A DNA stretch of 64,000 nucleotides from Bryobacteraceae bacterium (GTDB taxonomy: Bacteria; Acidobacteriota; Terriglobia; Bryobacterales; Bryobacteraceae): the NCBI GenBank assembly GCA_019752335.1, contig JAIEMJ010000047.1, positions 1-64,000 on the forward strand, read 5' to 3'. The notes below the pieces were generated by a model that saw only the letters and a list, made by a program, of their open reading frames with translations, did no database searches and had not been told where the DNA came from. Positions 32,872-41,680 of the stretch are shown here, piece by piece. The first letter of the stretch is position 1. The number at the start of each line of letters is the position of its first letter. A program made the position numbers and the translations under genes.

Positions 32872-35491
32872 GGAAGACGAGGCCGGAGGGCAGGTCCTCG
32901 CCGTAGACACGGCCGAGCGAAGCCAGGTCGCGCGGGGCGCCGCCTTCGAGCAGTTTAGTCAGCGACTCAGCGTCCTTGTGCTTGGCGACCGCTTGGCGCG
33001 CCAATTCCAGGGTGGACGGCGAAACGTCGCGCGCCGTGTCGCCGGTGGACTGGGCCATCTGCGCCACCGTCTCGCCCGCGCCCTCCACGCTCGCCAGCGC
33101 CGAGATCCAGCGCTCAATCGTGTTGGGCGGCACGACGAGATTCTGCGGCCCGTGAAAGAGCTGGCGCGCCCCCAGGCGTGCGAGGCACCACAGGTCAGAC
33201 GGCGTCTGCTGCTTCGCCTTCACTACCTTGATGAGCGCTTCGCCGAGTTCGGTCTTCGTGCCGACGGGCAGCAATTCGAGCGACGAAGCTGTGCGCCACA
33301 TCTCACGCCGCAGCGACGTATTTACGCGTGGCGGACGGGCGTTCCCGCGCGGGAGCAGGAAGGACGAGATGCGCTGATAGACGTCGGTCTGCTGATTGCG
33401 ATTCAACCCCCCGGCGACGCGGCCCCAGAAGATCCACCATTCGATTTCGTTCTGCACCTGGCTCGGGAAGGCGAGGCCGGAGGCGTAGACGCGGCGCGCT
33501 TGTTCGATGCGTAAGTCGTCGCCCGGGGCGCCAAAGCCAGGCCGCAGGCAGAAGCCCGCCAAGCTGAGCCAGCGGAACTCCAAGGCGGCGGAGGCGGTAC
33601 GTTGTTCGCTGCACTGTAAGAAGGCGTCGGCCAGGCGGCGCAGGGTGAGGAGCGGCCAGGAGCCGCGGCCGAGTCCGATGGCCTGTTCTAACTTACCCGG
33701 TAACTCCTCAGGCGGAAATTCGCGCGCGAAACAGGCGGCAATTAGTTTTTCGGCGGCGGCGACGGCTTCGTCACTAATCACCGTGGCGGCGCGCGGTTGA
33801 CTTACACTTTGCACGCCAGCGCGACGTAACTGGAATTCGAGTTTCCAGCGATGGTCACTAATTTTTGAGTTCGCGAATAACTCGAGCGTGCCGACGGCCG
33901 TCAAGTCGGCAGTAAGTTGAATCGGCACGCGACGCTCTTCCGTCGGCTTGCCAAAACGAATCACGGCGTCGAGCGGCGCGTGTTGGTGGAAGTCAGGCTC
34001 CAGGGTGACTAACTGGCCCGGCGTATCGTCGACCCGTGTGAGCGAGCTATAGAGCCGGAAGCTGACGGGGCGGTTGGCGATCAGTTGCAGGCCTTCGCCC
34101 GCCGGGTCAATCGTCGTGGTGCTGCCTTCCTCGGCGCCACGAGGTACGAGCGTAACGGCGCGAGTCTGGTCGAGCCCGATATAGTAACTGCGCGGCAAAC
34201 CGCCGCGCACCAGCACGCCTTGGCCCGTCGCGCGGACGTTGGCGTAGTAAGCGGCGCCGATGGCCACGGCTAAGTCCAAGTCGTGATTTTCGAGCAACAA
34301 CGGCTTCGCGCCGTACCACTTTTCGATTACTTCGGAAACCCGCTCGCGCAGGATCGCGGGAATAAAGAAGCCGCCGTTAAAGAGGACCGCGTCGGGGCGC
34401 ACATCGCCGGCCTGGGCTAAAAACGCGGCGAGGTGTTTGGTGATGGCCGGGTCACTCTCGTAAGGCAAGCCGGACTCGCGAAACAGACTGCGCTTGTCGT
34501 CCGCCGGACGGTCCGCTAACTCGCAGAAGGGGAGAAAGCCTTCCAGGGCTAATTCCAGGGCCTCTTCGCGCGTAATCTCCGCCTTCAGCGTGCCACCGAT
34601 CAAGGAAGAGCCGCCGCCCAATACGGTGACGTCCACCTTTTCGAGACCCGCTTCGCTCAGCAACCGCTCCTTCGCGGCGCCGCAAACGCGGCGCAGGCCG
34701 CTGCGCTGGCGCAACGATAGCTGCGTGTTCAACTTGCTCTCCACCAGCCAGGCGAGCGTGAGATCGAGGTTGTCTCCCCCGAGCAGCAGGTGCTTGCCGA
34801 CGGCGGTGCGCGTGAAGGTGACCAGGTCGCCGGTGCGGTTGACGCGGATCAGCGTAAAGTCCGAAGTGCCGCCGCCCACGTCGCACACCAGGACGTGCAT
34901 CCCGTCGCGCAGTTGTTTTTGGCTTTGCGAGAGGTGATTGGCGATCCAGGAGTAAAAGGCCGCGGCGGGCTCTTCAATCAAGGTCAGATTTTCGAGGCCG
35001 GCTTCCTTGGCGGCCATCACGGTGAGGGCGCGGGCCTCTTCGTCGAAGCTGGCGGGTACCGTCAGCACGATGGACTGCGCGGCGAGCGGCGTGGCGGGAT
35101 ACCGCGCGTCCCACGTCTCGCGCAGATGACGCAGATAACGCGACGACGCTTCCACCGGCGACATCAGCCGTCCGGCCTCCTGCGCGTCCCAAGGCAGGAT
35201 CTTGGCGGTGCGGTCGACTTGGGAATTCGAGAGCCAGCTCTTGGCGGCGTAGATGGACTTGGTGGGGACCAGTGCACCCTGTTCGCGGGCATGCGCGCCG
35301 ATGGAGATATCGCCGTCGGCGAAGAGGAACGAGGGCAGCGTGCGGCGGGACTCCGTACGCGCGGCGGCGACGGGCTGCGGAATGTCGAGCGTGTGGATGA
35401 CGGGGTAGTCGTCAGACTCGCGCGGGTCAGTATAGGCCAAAGCCGAATTGGTGGTACCGAGATCGATCCCGATGTTGATGGTGGCGGACAT
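32864..35491 (-). CDS. Large Hsp70-family protein with an extended C-terminal domain
   Basis: An 875-residue Hsp70-type ATPase, longer than DnaK (about 640). The actin-like domain has IGIDLGTTNSALA near the start, the phosphate-2 motif CDVGGGTSDFTLI and LFNGGFFIPAI for adenosine. The C-terminal half is not the DnaK lid; it looks like the DUF3731 region of Hsp70 paralogues found in Proteobacteria and Acidobacteria. Those genes usually occur with a second Hsp70 and a DUF2760 gene, neither of which is here. It opens an operon with thiL (eight-base overlap), the methyltransferase and the membrane protein. Client proteins unknown. Confidence 0.87.
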   Translation of the reverse strand: MSATINIGIDLGTTNSALAYTDPRESDDYPVIHTLDIPQPVAAARTESRRTLPSFLFADGDISIGAHAREQGALVPTKSIYAAKSWLSNSQVDRTAKILPWDAQEAGRLMSPVEASSRYLRHLRETWDARYPATPLAAQSIVLTVPASFDEEARALTVMAAKEAGLENLTLIEEPAAAFYSWIANHLSQSQKQLRDGMHVLVCDVGGGTSDFTLIRVNRTGDLVTFTRTAVGKHLLLGGDNLDLTLAWLVESKLNTQLSLRQRSGLRRVCGAAKERLLSEAGLEKVDVTVLGGGSSLIGGTLKAEITREEALELALEGFLPFCELADRPADDKRSLFRESGLPYESDPAITKHLAAFLAQAGDVRPDAVLFNGGFFIPAILRERVSEVIEKWYGAKPLLLENHDLDLAVAIGAAYYANVRATGQGVLVRGGLPRSYYIGLDQTRAVTLVPRGAEEGSTTTIDPAGEGLQLIANRPVSFRLYSSLTRVDDTPGQLVTLEPDFHQHAPLDAVIRFGKPTEERRVPIQLTADLTAVGTLELFANSKISDHRWKLEFQLRRAGVQSVSQPRAATVISDEAVAAAEKLIAACFAREFPPEELPGKLEQAIGLGRGSWPLLTLRRLADAFLQCSEQRTASAALEFRWLSLAGFCLRPGFGAPGDDLRIEQARRVYASGLAFPSQVQNEIEWWIFWGRVAGGLNRNQQTDVYQRISSFLLPRGNARPPRVNTSLRREMWRTASSLELLPVGTKTELGEALIKVVKAKQQTPSDLWCLARLGARQLFHGPQNLVVPPNTIERWISALASVEGAGETVAQMAQSTGDTARDVSPSTLELARQAVAKHKDAESLTKLLEGGAPRDLASLGRVYGEDLPSGLVFHD

Positions 35492-35528
35492 GCTCTTCGT
35501 CTATTCTCCCAGACTCGCCCGATTCCTG

Positions 35529-35534
35529 TATAAT
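35529..35534 (+). promoter_or_regulatory. Consensus -10 (TATAAT) upstream of comF
   Basis: A perfect TATAAT 46 bases before the TTG start. Transcription would begin near 35541, right at AGGAGGTGG (35542-35550). That ribosome binding site has no start codon at proper spacing, so initiation may be unusual or the sequence may do another job. Confidence 0.45.
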
Positions 35535-35580
35535 CTCTCGTAGGAGGTGGACTTTCCCTTCAGGAATCGTCCAATACCGG

Positions 35581-36378
35581 TTGCCCCTCAAGGTCACCGG
35601 ACCCCTACGGTCTTTTTTCGGCTGGGCTGGCAACCTACTCTACCCTGCTGACTGCCGCATCTGCGAGTCCCCCCTCCACACCCTCACCCGCGTCCCAGTT
35701 TGTGACGCCTGTCTCGCGTCCAGCCACCCGTTTGAGGCGGAAATCTTCTGTGTCCAATGCCGTACGCCCTTCGTGAACCGCTCGCCGCTGGATGAAAATG
35801 GCTGTTGTACGCTGTGCCGCCTGGGCGCGCGGGGCTTTGACGCGGCTTACTGCGCCGGCGAATACGAGGGTGCGCTGCGCAAGCTGATTCACCTCTTCAA
35901 GTACGGCGGGGTGTACTCGCTGGAGCGGGAGTTGGTGAATCGCCTCTCGGACGCGCTGCCGCGCGACCAACGCTTTGACCTGGTGGCCCCGATGCCGATG
36001 CACTGGCTACGGCGGCTGAGCCGGGGCCGCAATCACGCCGAAATTCTCGCGCGCGGCTTAGCGAAGCGGACCGGCATTCCCTATCAGGATGCAGCCTATC
36101 GCCGGAAGTCGACGCCGCCGCAGTCCCGCGTGAGCCGCGCCGAACGGCGCCGCAATGTGCGGGGAGCCTTCGGGGTAAAGTGGCCGGAAACTGTCCGGGG
36201 GAAACGAATTTTGCTGGTGGACGACGTACTCACCACCGGCTCCACCGCGGGGGCTTGCGCCGCCGCGCTCAAGAAAGCGGGCGCCGCGCACGTCGCGGTG
36301 ATTACGATCGCCCGCGTGGATAGGCGGGCTTGGATTGAGCCCACGGAGAAGGCCAGGGGCCGTGCAGCCACGGCCTAA
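35581..36378 (+). CDS. ComF-family phosphoribosyltransferase-like protein
   Basis: A 265-residue protein of the ComF/GntX family. The N-terminal zinc region has four CxxC pairs or near pairs (CRICESPL, VCDACLAS, FCVQCRTP, CCTLCRLG). The C-terminal type I PRTase domain has PMHWLRRLSRGRNHAEILARG and the PRPP motif LLVDDVLTTGST. ComF homologues are needed for DNA uptake in competent bacteria; others have metabolic roles. The TTG start at 35581 matches family N-termini but has no proper ribosome binding site. An HNH endonuclease gene follows 17 bases later. A competence role is family-based inference. Confidence 0.88.
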   Translation: MPLKVTGPLRSFFGWAGNLLYPADCRICESPLHTLTRVPVCDACLASSHPFEAEIFCVQCRTPFVNRSPLDENGCCTLCRLGARGFDAAYCAGEYEGALRKLIHLFKYGGVYSLERELVNRLSDALPRDQRFDLVAPMPMHWLRRLSRGRNHAEILARGLAKRTGIPYQDAAYRRKSTPPQSRVSRAERRRNVRGAFGVKWPETVRGKRILLVDDVLTTGSTAGACAAALKKAGAAHVAVITIARVDRRAWIEPTEKARGRAATA

Positions 36379-36395
36379 TGAGGTGAAAGAGGAAT

Positions 36396-36959
36396 ATGAA
36401 GTCGATCGCGCAAACCATCAAACACGACCGATTCCAGGATCCTGATCGCTTGCACCGGCCGGTGCTCGTGTTGAACGCCAGTTACGAACCGATCAACATC
36501 TGCGCCGCGCGCCGGGCCATTGTCCTGCTGATTAAAGGGGTGGCGGCGGCCGAGGAACACGCCCTGTATCAGGTGACGTCGAATCGCGCCTCGCTCAATC
36601 TGCCGACGGTGATCCGTCTGCTCGAATACCGGCGCATCCCGCACCAGAGTCGGGCGCTGTCGCGCAAGAATATTCTGATGCGGGACCGTTACACCTGCCA
36701 GTATTGCCAGCGGGTGACCCCGTCGGGCGAGTTGACGCTGGACCACGTGATCCCGCGGTCGCGCGCGGGCGAGACGACGTGGGAGAACCTCGTCGCCTGT
36801 TGCCATCCCTGCAACAATCGCAAGGGCAACCGGACTCCGGAGGAAGCGGGCTTCAAGCTGCAACGCGCCCCGCGGCCGTTTTCCTTGCATACCAGCCGAC
36901 ATTTGATGCGGCTGTTGGGCAAGAGCGACGACCAGTGGCGCAAGTATTTGTTTTACTAA
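36396..36959 (+). CDS. HNH endonuclease family protein
   Basis: A 187-residue nuclease-fold protein. The N-terminal half (VLVLNASYEPINICAARRAIVLL) is the conserved start of a bacterial HNH group. The HNH core has zinc cysteines CQYCQ and CCHPCNN around LDHVIPRSRAGETTWENLV, with the catalytic histidine in LDHVIP. AGAGGA precedes the ATG at 36396. The gene is co-directional with comF and 17 bases downstream of it, so DNA handling could be a common theme. These proteins are widespread chromosomal genes rather than markers of mobile DNA. Substrate unknown. Confidence 0.87.
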   Translation: MKSIAQTIKHDRFQDPDRLHRPVLVLNASYEPINICAARRAIVLLIKGVAAAEEHALYQVTSNRASLNLPTVIRLLEYRRIPHQSRALSRKNILMRDRYTCQYCQRVTPSGELTLDHVIPRSRAGETTWENLVACCHPCNNRKGNRTPEEAGFKLQRAPRPFSLHTSRHLMRLLGKSDDQWRKYLFY

Positions 36960-37047
36960 GCCGGGACGCCTGACCGGCGTTGTGTCCTTCGGGCCACTGC
37001 GCAGACGAGCCGATTCTTACCTGCCCCACGCTGGGGCGAACCACCCC

Positions 37048-37076
37048 TTGACACCGATCTTCAGGTGTAGTAATTT
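37048..37076 (+). promoter_or_regulatory. Sigma-70 promoter of the TonB receptor gene
   Basis: TTGACA (37048-37053), a 17-base spacer and TAATTT (37071-37076). Transcription would begin near 37083, giving a leader of about 29 bases with AGGGA before the ATG at 37112. It is the best consensus match on the plus strand in the window. Confidence 0.7.
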
Positions 37077-37111
37077 TAACCCCAGCCCAAGTTAGGCATT
37101 TAAGGGATTTC

Positions 37112-40100
37112 ATGGTAAGAATTCTTGCTTTCACTTCCCTGCTGGCGTGCTCTGTAGCGTTTGGCCAGCAGGTATCCGGCTCCATTTCCGGCACTGTCCG
37201 AGATAACCAACAGGCGGTTATTGCGGGGGCCAAAGTCACACTCATCAATGCGGTGCAGGGATTCTCCCGCGAAACGCAAACCAACGCCGAAGGCTACTAC
37301 CTATTCACATCGCTGCAGCCTTCGACATATAACCTCACGGTGGAGCAGAGCGGCTTCAAGAAAGCCGAGACGCGCGACATCAAGATCTTCGCCAGCGACC
37401 GGTTGACTATCCCCGTCGTCATGGAGATCGGTCAGCTCTCCGAGATCATCTCGGTAGAGGGACAAGTGGCGCAGGTACAGACGCAGGGCGCGGAGCGCTC
37501 GGGCGTCTTGACCGGTAAGCAGGTGGTGGACGTCGCGCTGATCTCGCGCAGCTTCCTGGACCTCGTCCGCGTCCAGCCCGGCATCATCTACACGGGCGGG
37601 CTGGGCGGTATCAGCGCTAACGGCAATCGCACGAATCAGAACAACCTTACCGTGGACGGCGTCACCAACGTCGACACCGGCTCGAACGGCGGCGAGTTGG
37701 CGACGCTCAACATTGACCAGATGGCCGAATTCAAGGTGATCACGAACGCGCAGCCGGCCGAGTTCGGCCGTAGCTCCGGCGCGCAGATCCAGGTGGTAAC
37801 CAAGAGCGGCACCAAGGAATTCCACGGTGGCGGCTATGACTTCTACCGGCACGAAAGCTTGAACGCCAATCGCTGGCGCGACAACATCGACGGGCGCCAA
37901 CGGCAGCTCTACCGCTTCAACTATGCCGGCTTCAACGTCGGCGGACCCGTGCTGTTGCCCGGCGGCTTCAACAAGAACAAGGACAAGCTGTTCTTCTTCA
38001 TGGGCATGGAATGGCAGAACCAGTTGGTGGCCAACACCCTGCGCAACGTGCGGCTGCCCACCGTCGCCGAGCGGCGCGGCGACTTCTCGAACTCCATCGA
38101 AGGCGGCGGCGCCCCGGTGCGCATCCTCGATCCCACCAATGGCCAGCCCTTTCCGAACATGACTATCCCGGCGAGCCGCTTCAATGCCGACGGGGCCAAG
38201 ATTCTGAACTTCTATCCCACGCCCAACGCCGAAGGCCGCGACCCGGCGTTCAACCACCAGACTCAGATCTCGCACTCCTTCCCGCGCCGCGAAGAGACGT
38301 ATCGCGGCGACTACAACATCAACGAGAAGTGGCGCCTCTACTCGCGCTTCCTGCGCACCAAGAGCCAGCAGAACATGCCGTATGGCCAATGGAACGCCGA
38401 CTACAACGTGCCCTTCGGCCCCATGAACTTTGGCAACCCCGGCTGGAGCTTCGTTACCAACCTCACCACCGTGATCAACCCCACGCTCACCAACGAGTTC
38501 ATCTTCGGCTCGTCGAAGAACCAGTTGAACATTGACCCGGTGGACGACTCCTTCAACCGTTCCAAGCTTAACCTCAACTACCGCATGCCGTTCGCCGACG
38601 CTGACAAGCTCGGCCTGGTGCAGAACTGGCGCTTCGGCGGCGTGCCCAACGCCCCGTTCACCAACTTCGCCGGCACGCCCTTCCGCAACTTCAACCACAC
38701 CTGGGACTTCACCAACAACACGGTGAAAGTGCTGGGCGCGCACACGTTGAAGGCGGGCATGTATGTGCAGTACAGCCAGAAAGACCAGACGGCTTTCACG
38801 TCCATCAACGGCGACATCTGGTTCGACCGTGACGCCTCCAACCCTGGCGACACCAACTGGGCCTACGCGAATGCCCTGCTCGGTAACTACCAGCGGCTGG
38901 CGCAATCAAACACCGCGCTCAACGGCCAATACCGCTATCTGAATATCGAGTGGTTCGTGCAGGATTCGTGGCGCGTGAACAGCAAGCTCACCGTCGATTA
39001 CGGCATGCGCTTCTACTGGATTCAGCCGCAGTACGACGCCGCACTTCAGACCTCTTCATTCAACCCGGCGCTCTATGACCGCGCCAATACTGCCGTCCTG
39101 CGCCAAATCGGCCTGAACGCCCAGGGCCAGCGCATCTCGATTAACCCGATCACCGGAGAGCAGGGCCCGTTCGCCTTGCAAGGCACGCTGGTGAACACGG
39201 GCCGCGGCTTTGAGGGTCCGCTGTATGCCAACGGCATGGGCCGCGCCGGCCGCAACTATCCGCGCGGCCTGATCAACAACCGCGGCATCCACTACGCGCC
39301 GCGCCTCGGCATCGCCTATCAATTCCTGCCGAAGACGGTGCTACGCGCCGGCGGCGGCGTCTTCTATGACCGCTTCCAGGGCAACCCGGTCTTCGACATG
39401 CTGCCGAACCCGCCGTCCACCATCCGGCCGACATTCTTCTTCGGCAATCTGGGTCAGATCCCGCCGGCCAGCGCGGGCATCTTCGCGCCGCCGTCGGTGA
39501 ACGGCTTTGACCAGGGTGGCCACATCCCCACCACGTTCAACTTCAATGCTTCCATCCAACGCGAGTTGCGCGGCAACCTGATCATCGATATCGGCTACGT
39601 AGGTAGCCGCAGCCTGCACAACATCATCCGCGTGAACCAGAACGCGGTGCCGTTCGGCAGCGCCTGGCTGCCGCAAAACCAGGATCCGGCCAATCCGAAT
39701 CCGCAGTTCGACGGCTCCACCACGCGGCCGGTAAACTTCTACCGTCCGTTCCCTGGCTACGAAAACGTGAATATCCTGGGCTTTGGCGGCTATTCGAGCT
39801 ACCACTCGCTGCAGGTGAGCGCCAACAAGCGCTTCGGCAACGGACTGGTCTTCGGCCTCGCTTACACCTGGGGCCGTGCCCTTGGCGTCGGCACCGGCGA
39901 CGGCGACTTCGTCCACCCCGTGAACTTCAACCTGGCCAACAAGGGACCGCTCGGCTTCGACATTCCGCACCGCCTGGCGATGAACTGGGTCTACGATGTG
40001 CCGAAGGTGGCGCGCGGCGGCAACTTCCTCGACAACAAGCTCGGCCGCGGTGTCTTCAACGACTGGCAGATCTCGGGTATCTTCGAGGCGCAGAAGGGCG

Positions 40101-40585
40101 TCCCGACGAATCCCAGCTTCTCGATTGATGGCCTCGGCAACCTGAACGAGCGCTATACCGGTTCGGTGAACATCGGCGCGCGGCCCGTCGTGACGGGCAA
40201 TCCGCTGGGCAAGGAGCGCACGGAACTCGCGCAGTTCGACACGTCAGTCTTCAGGCTGCCCACGCTGCGCGGGGCCACCGGTTGGGAGCACGGGAACAAC
40301 ATCCTGCGCCTGCCCTCCTGGTACAACATCGACGCGTCCATCTTCAAGAACATCCTCTTCAGCGCGGACGGACGCTTCCGGATGCAACTGCGGATGGAGA
40401 TGTTTAACGCTTTCAACAACCCGCAGTTCAACGCCATGAACACTGGCATCGTCTTTGACCGTGCCGGGAACATCACCAACCTGCCCGCCGCCCTCGGCGG
40501 ACGTGGCGCCCGCTTCGGGCTGGGCGCGCTCACCGGCACGCGCGATCCGCGCCGCATGCAGTTGGGCGTGAAGTTCTACTTCTAA
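37112..40585 (+). CDS. Oar-like TonB-dependent outer-membrane receptor, 1157 aa
   Basis: A large outer-membrane transporter. A signal peptide (VRILAFTSLLACSVAFGQQ) leads into a carboxypeptidase-regulatory-like beta-sandwich (about 22-110: SISGTVRDNQQAVIAGAKVTL, GYYLFTSLQPSTYNLTV). The plug domain follows (about 115-230, with NNLTVDGVTNVDTGSNG and FKVITNAQPAEFGRSSGA), then the barrel of about 900 residues ending in the outer-membrane signal GVKFYF. Acidobacteria carry many of these genes, usually assigned to polymer or sugar uptake by analogy with SusC. It has a strong promoter and its own terminator, so it is a single-gene unit; no SusD partner lies beside it. Confidence 0.9.
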   Translation: MVRILAFTSLLACSVAFGQQVSGSISGTVRDNQQAVIAGAKVTLINAVQGFSRETQTNAEGYYLFTSLQPSTYNLTVEQSGFKKAETRDIKIFASDRLTIPVVMEIGQLSEIISVEGQVAQVQTQGAERSGVLTGKQVVDVALISRSFLDLVRVQPGIIYTGGLGGISANGNRTNQNNLTVDGVTNVDTGSNGGELATLNIDQMAEFKVITNAQPAEFGRSSGAQIQVVTKSGTKEFHGGGYDFYRHESLNANRWRDNIDGRQRQLYRFNYAGFNVGGPVLLPGGFNKNKDKLFFFMGMEWQNQLVANTLRNVRLPTVAERRGDFSNSIEGGGAPVRILDPTNGQPFPNMTIPASRFNADGAKILNFYPTPNAEGRDPAFNHQTQISHSFPRREETYRGDYNINEKWRLYSRFLRTKSQQNMPYGQWNADYNVPFGPMNFGNPGWSFVTNLTTVINPTLTNEFIFGSSKNQLNIDPVDDSFNRSKLNLNYRMPFADADKLGLVQNWRFGGVPNAPFTNFAGTPFRNFNHTWDFTNNTVKVLGAHTLKAGMYVQYSQKDQTAFTSINGDIWFDRDASNPGDTNWAYANALLGNYQRLAQSNTALNGQYRYLNIEWFVQDSWRVNSKLTVDYGMRFYWIQPQYDAALQTSSFNPALYDRANTAVLRQIGLNAQGQRISINPITGEQGPFALQGTLVNTGRGFEGPLYANGMGRAGRNYPRGLINNRGIHYAPRLGIAYQFLPKTVLRAGGGVFYDRFQGNPVFDMLPNPPSTIRPTFFFGNLGQIPPASAGIFAPPSVNGFDQGGHIPTTFNFNASIQRELRGNLIIDIGYVGSRSLHNIIRVNQNAVPFGSAWLPQNQDPANPNPQFDGSTTRPVNFYRPFPGYENVNILGFGGYSSYHSLQVSANKRFGNGLVFGLAYTWGRALGVGTGDGDFVHPVNFNLANKGPLGFDIPHRLAMNWVYDVPKVARGGNFLDNKLGRGVFNDWQISGIFEAQKGVPTNPSFSIDGLGNLNERYTGSVNIGARPVVTGNPLGKERTELAQFDTSVFRLPTLRGATGWEHGNNILRLPSWYNIDASIFKNILFSADGRFRMQLRMEMFNAFNNPQFNAMNTGIVFDRAGNITNLPAALGGRGARFGLGALTGTRDPRRMQLGVKFYF

Positions 40586-40600
40586 TCCGGGTTAGGTAGG

Positions 40601-40642
40601 AAAGGGCCGGGTCTCCCCAACCAGGGAGGCCCGGCCTTTTTT
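40601..40642 (+). terminator. Intrinsic terminator of the TonB receptor gene
   Basis: GGCCGGGTCTCCC (40605-40617) pairs with GGGAGGCCCGGCC (40624-40636) with one G-U pair, flanked by AAA and TTTTTT. The stem is 13 bp plus A-T extension, so it can also work for the cytochrome gene that ends at 40646 on the other strand. Confidence 0.85.
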
Positions 40643-40645
40643 CGT

Positions 40646-41680
40646 TTAGCGGATGCGATGGTCAGTAAACGTGAGGTAAGGGATCGGCGTGGATTTGGGC
40701 ATATGGCACGTGGCGCAGGCAGGCTGGCGGGGGCAGGCGGCTTTCGCCGGCCGCGTGTGGCAGCCTTGGCAGACGCGGTCATAAGCCGCCGGCGCCGCGG
40801 CGTTTACGTGGGGATCGTGGCAACTCACGCAAGTGAACTTACCGCCGCTCTTTACGTAACACTGGCTCACCAGCAAACCCACCGGTGCGAAGCGGACGCT
40901 GAGGGGATCCTCCACCTCGGGCATCTTCGACGCGTACTCGCGCGCAGGCGAGCGATGGCAAGTGGCGCAAGCCGCGACGCTGCGATCCCGGCGAATCGTC
41001 TTGGCGGCGGGATGCCCGGCACCCGCGCCGTGGCAATTGGCGCAGTGGACGCCCGGGCGCTCGCCGGTCATGTGGCAGCCGAAGCAGCGGGCCGCGTTTT
41101 GCGGCGTCTGCACGATGCCCAGGGCCTGTTCGAAGTCCGCCGCGGGTTGGCGCACGTGGCCGGGCGTCAGGCTCAGCTTGCCGGTTTCGGCGTACCAGCT
41201 CAGCCGCGGCTCCACCCATTGCCCCTCGAACTCAAAGAGCGGCGTGCGCGCGAAGTGGCCCGCGCCAAAGAGCCATCGGATCAGAAACTCGCGCGTCTCG
41301 CCGTCGCGCGTGATCTTGACGCCGCGCCGGTCAAAGGAGTAAGTGGTGCCGCCGCGCTCGCGCAGCGTGATGCCGTCGAAGCCTTCGCCGTCGTAGGCCT
41401 TCAGCGTCAGGGCGTGGCGGCTTTTGCTTTGCGAGTTGAACTGCTGCTGATGACAAGGCGTGCAGCCCCAGGCTAGGGCTGTTCCGAAAACAAGTCCTGC
41501 TGTGTAGCGAGCTCCTTGGCGGAGAGGCGTTGGACGGTGGCGAACTCCCGGGCCGCGTCCGCTGGGCGGCCGAGTTCCTGGTAAATCCGGCCCAGCAGAT
41601 AGTGGGCCTCCCGGTAGTCCGGGTCCGCCGCGACGGCTCGTTCGAGGCAGGTCACCGCCTCTTTGCTTCGCTTCTCCCAT
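40646..41680 (-). CDS. Secreted seven-haem cytochrome c, start codon unclear
   Basis: A multihaem electron-transfer protein. Seven CXXCH sites are visible: CTPCH, CFGCH, CANCH, CATCH, CVSCH, CQGCH and CATCH, with the FGAGHFARTPLFEFEGQW and LSWYAETGKLSLTPGH motifs shared with acidobacterial CXXCH/TPR proteins. A Sec signal (AGLVFGTALAWG) precedes the first haem, but no ATG, GTG or TTG lies near it: the only canonical start in frame is the ATG at 41680, 208 bases inside the upstream TPR gene. The first 60 or so residues from there look like an antiframe. A -1 shift or an indel may join it to the TPR gene. Role likely periplasmic redox. Confidence 0.75.
   Translation of the reverse strand: MGEAKQRGGDLPRTSRRGGPGLPGGPLSAGPDLPGTRPPSGRGPGVRHRPTPLRQGARYTAGLVFGTALAWGCTPCHQQQFNSQSKSRHALTLKAYDGEGFDGITLRERGGTTYSFDRRGVKITRDGETREFLIRWLFGAGHFARTPLFEFEGQWVEPRLSWYAETGKLSLTPGHVRQPAADFEQALGIVQTPQNAARCFGCHMTGERPGVHCANCHGAGAGHPAAKTIRRDRSVAACATCHRSPAREYASKMPEVEDPLSVRFAPVGLLVSQCYVKSGGKFTCVSCHDPHVNAAAPAAYDRVCQGCHTRPAKAACPRQPACATCHMPKSTPIPYLTFTDHRIR

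Noticed and set aside
37301-38905. 534-codon minus-strand frame opposite the TonB receptor
   Set aside because: Antiframe of the receptor; composition follows codon bias of the real gene.
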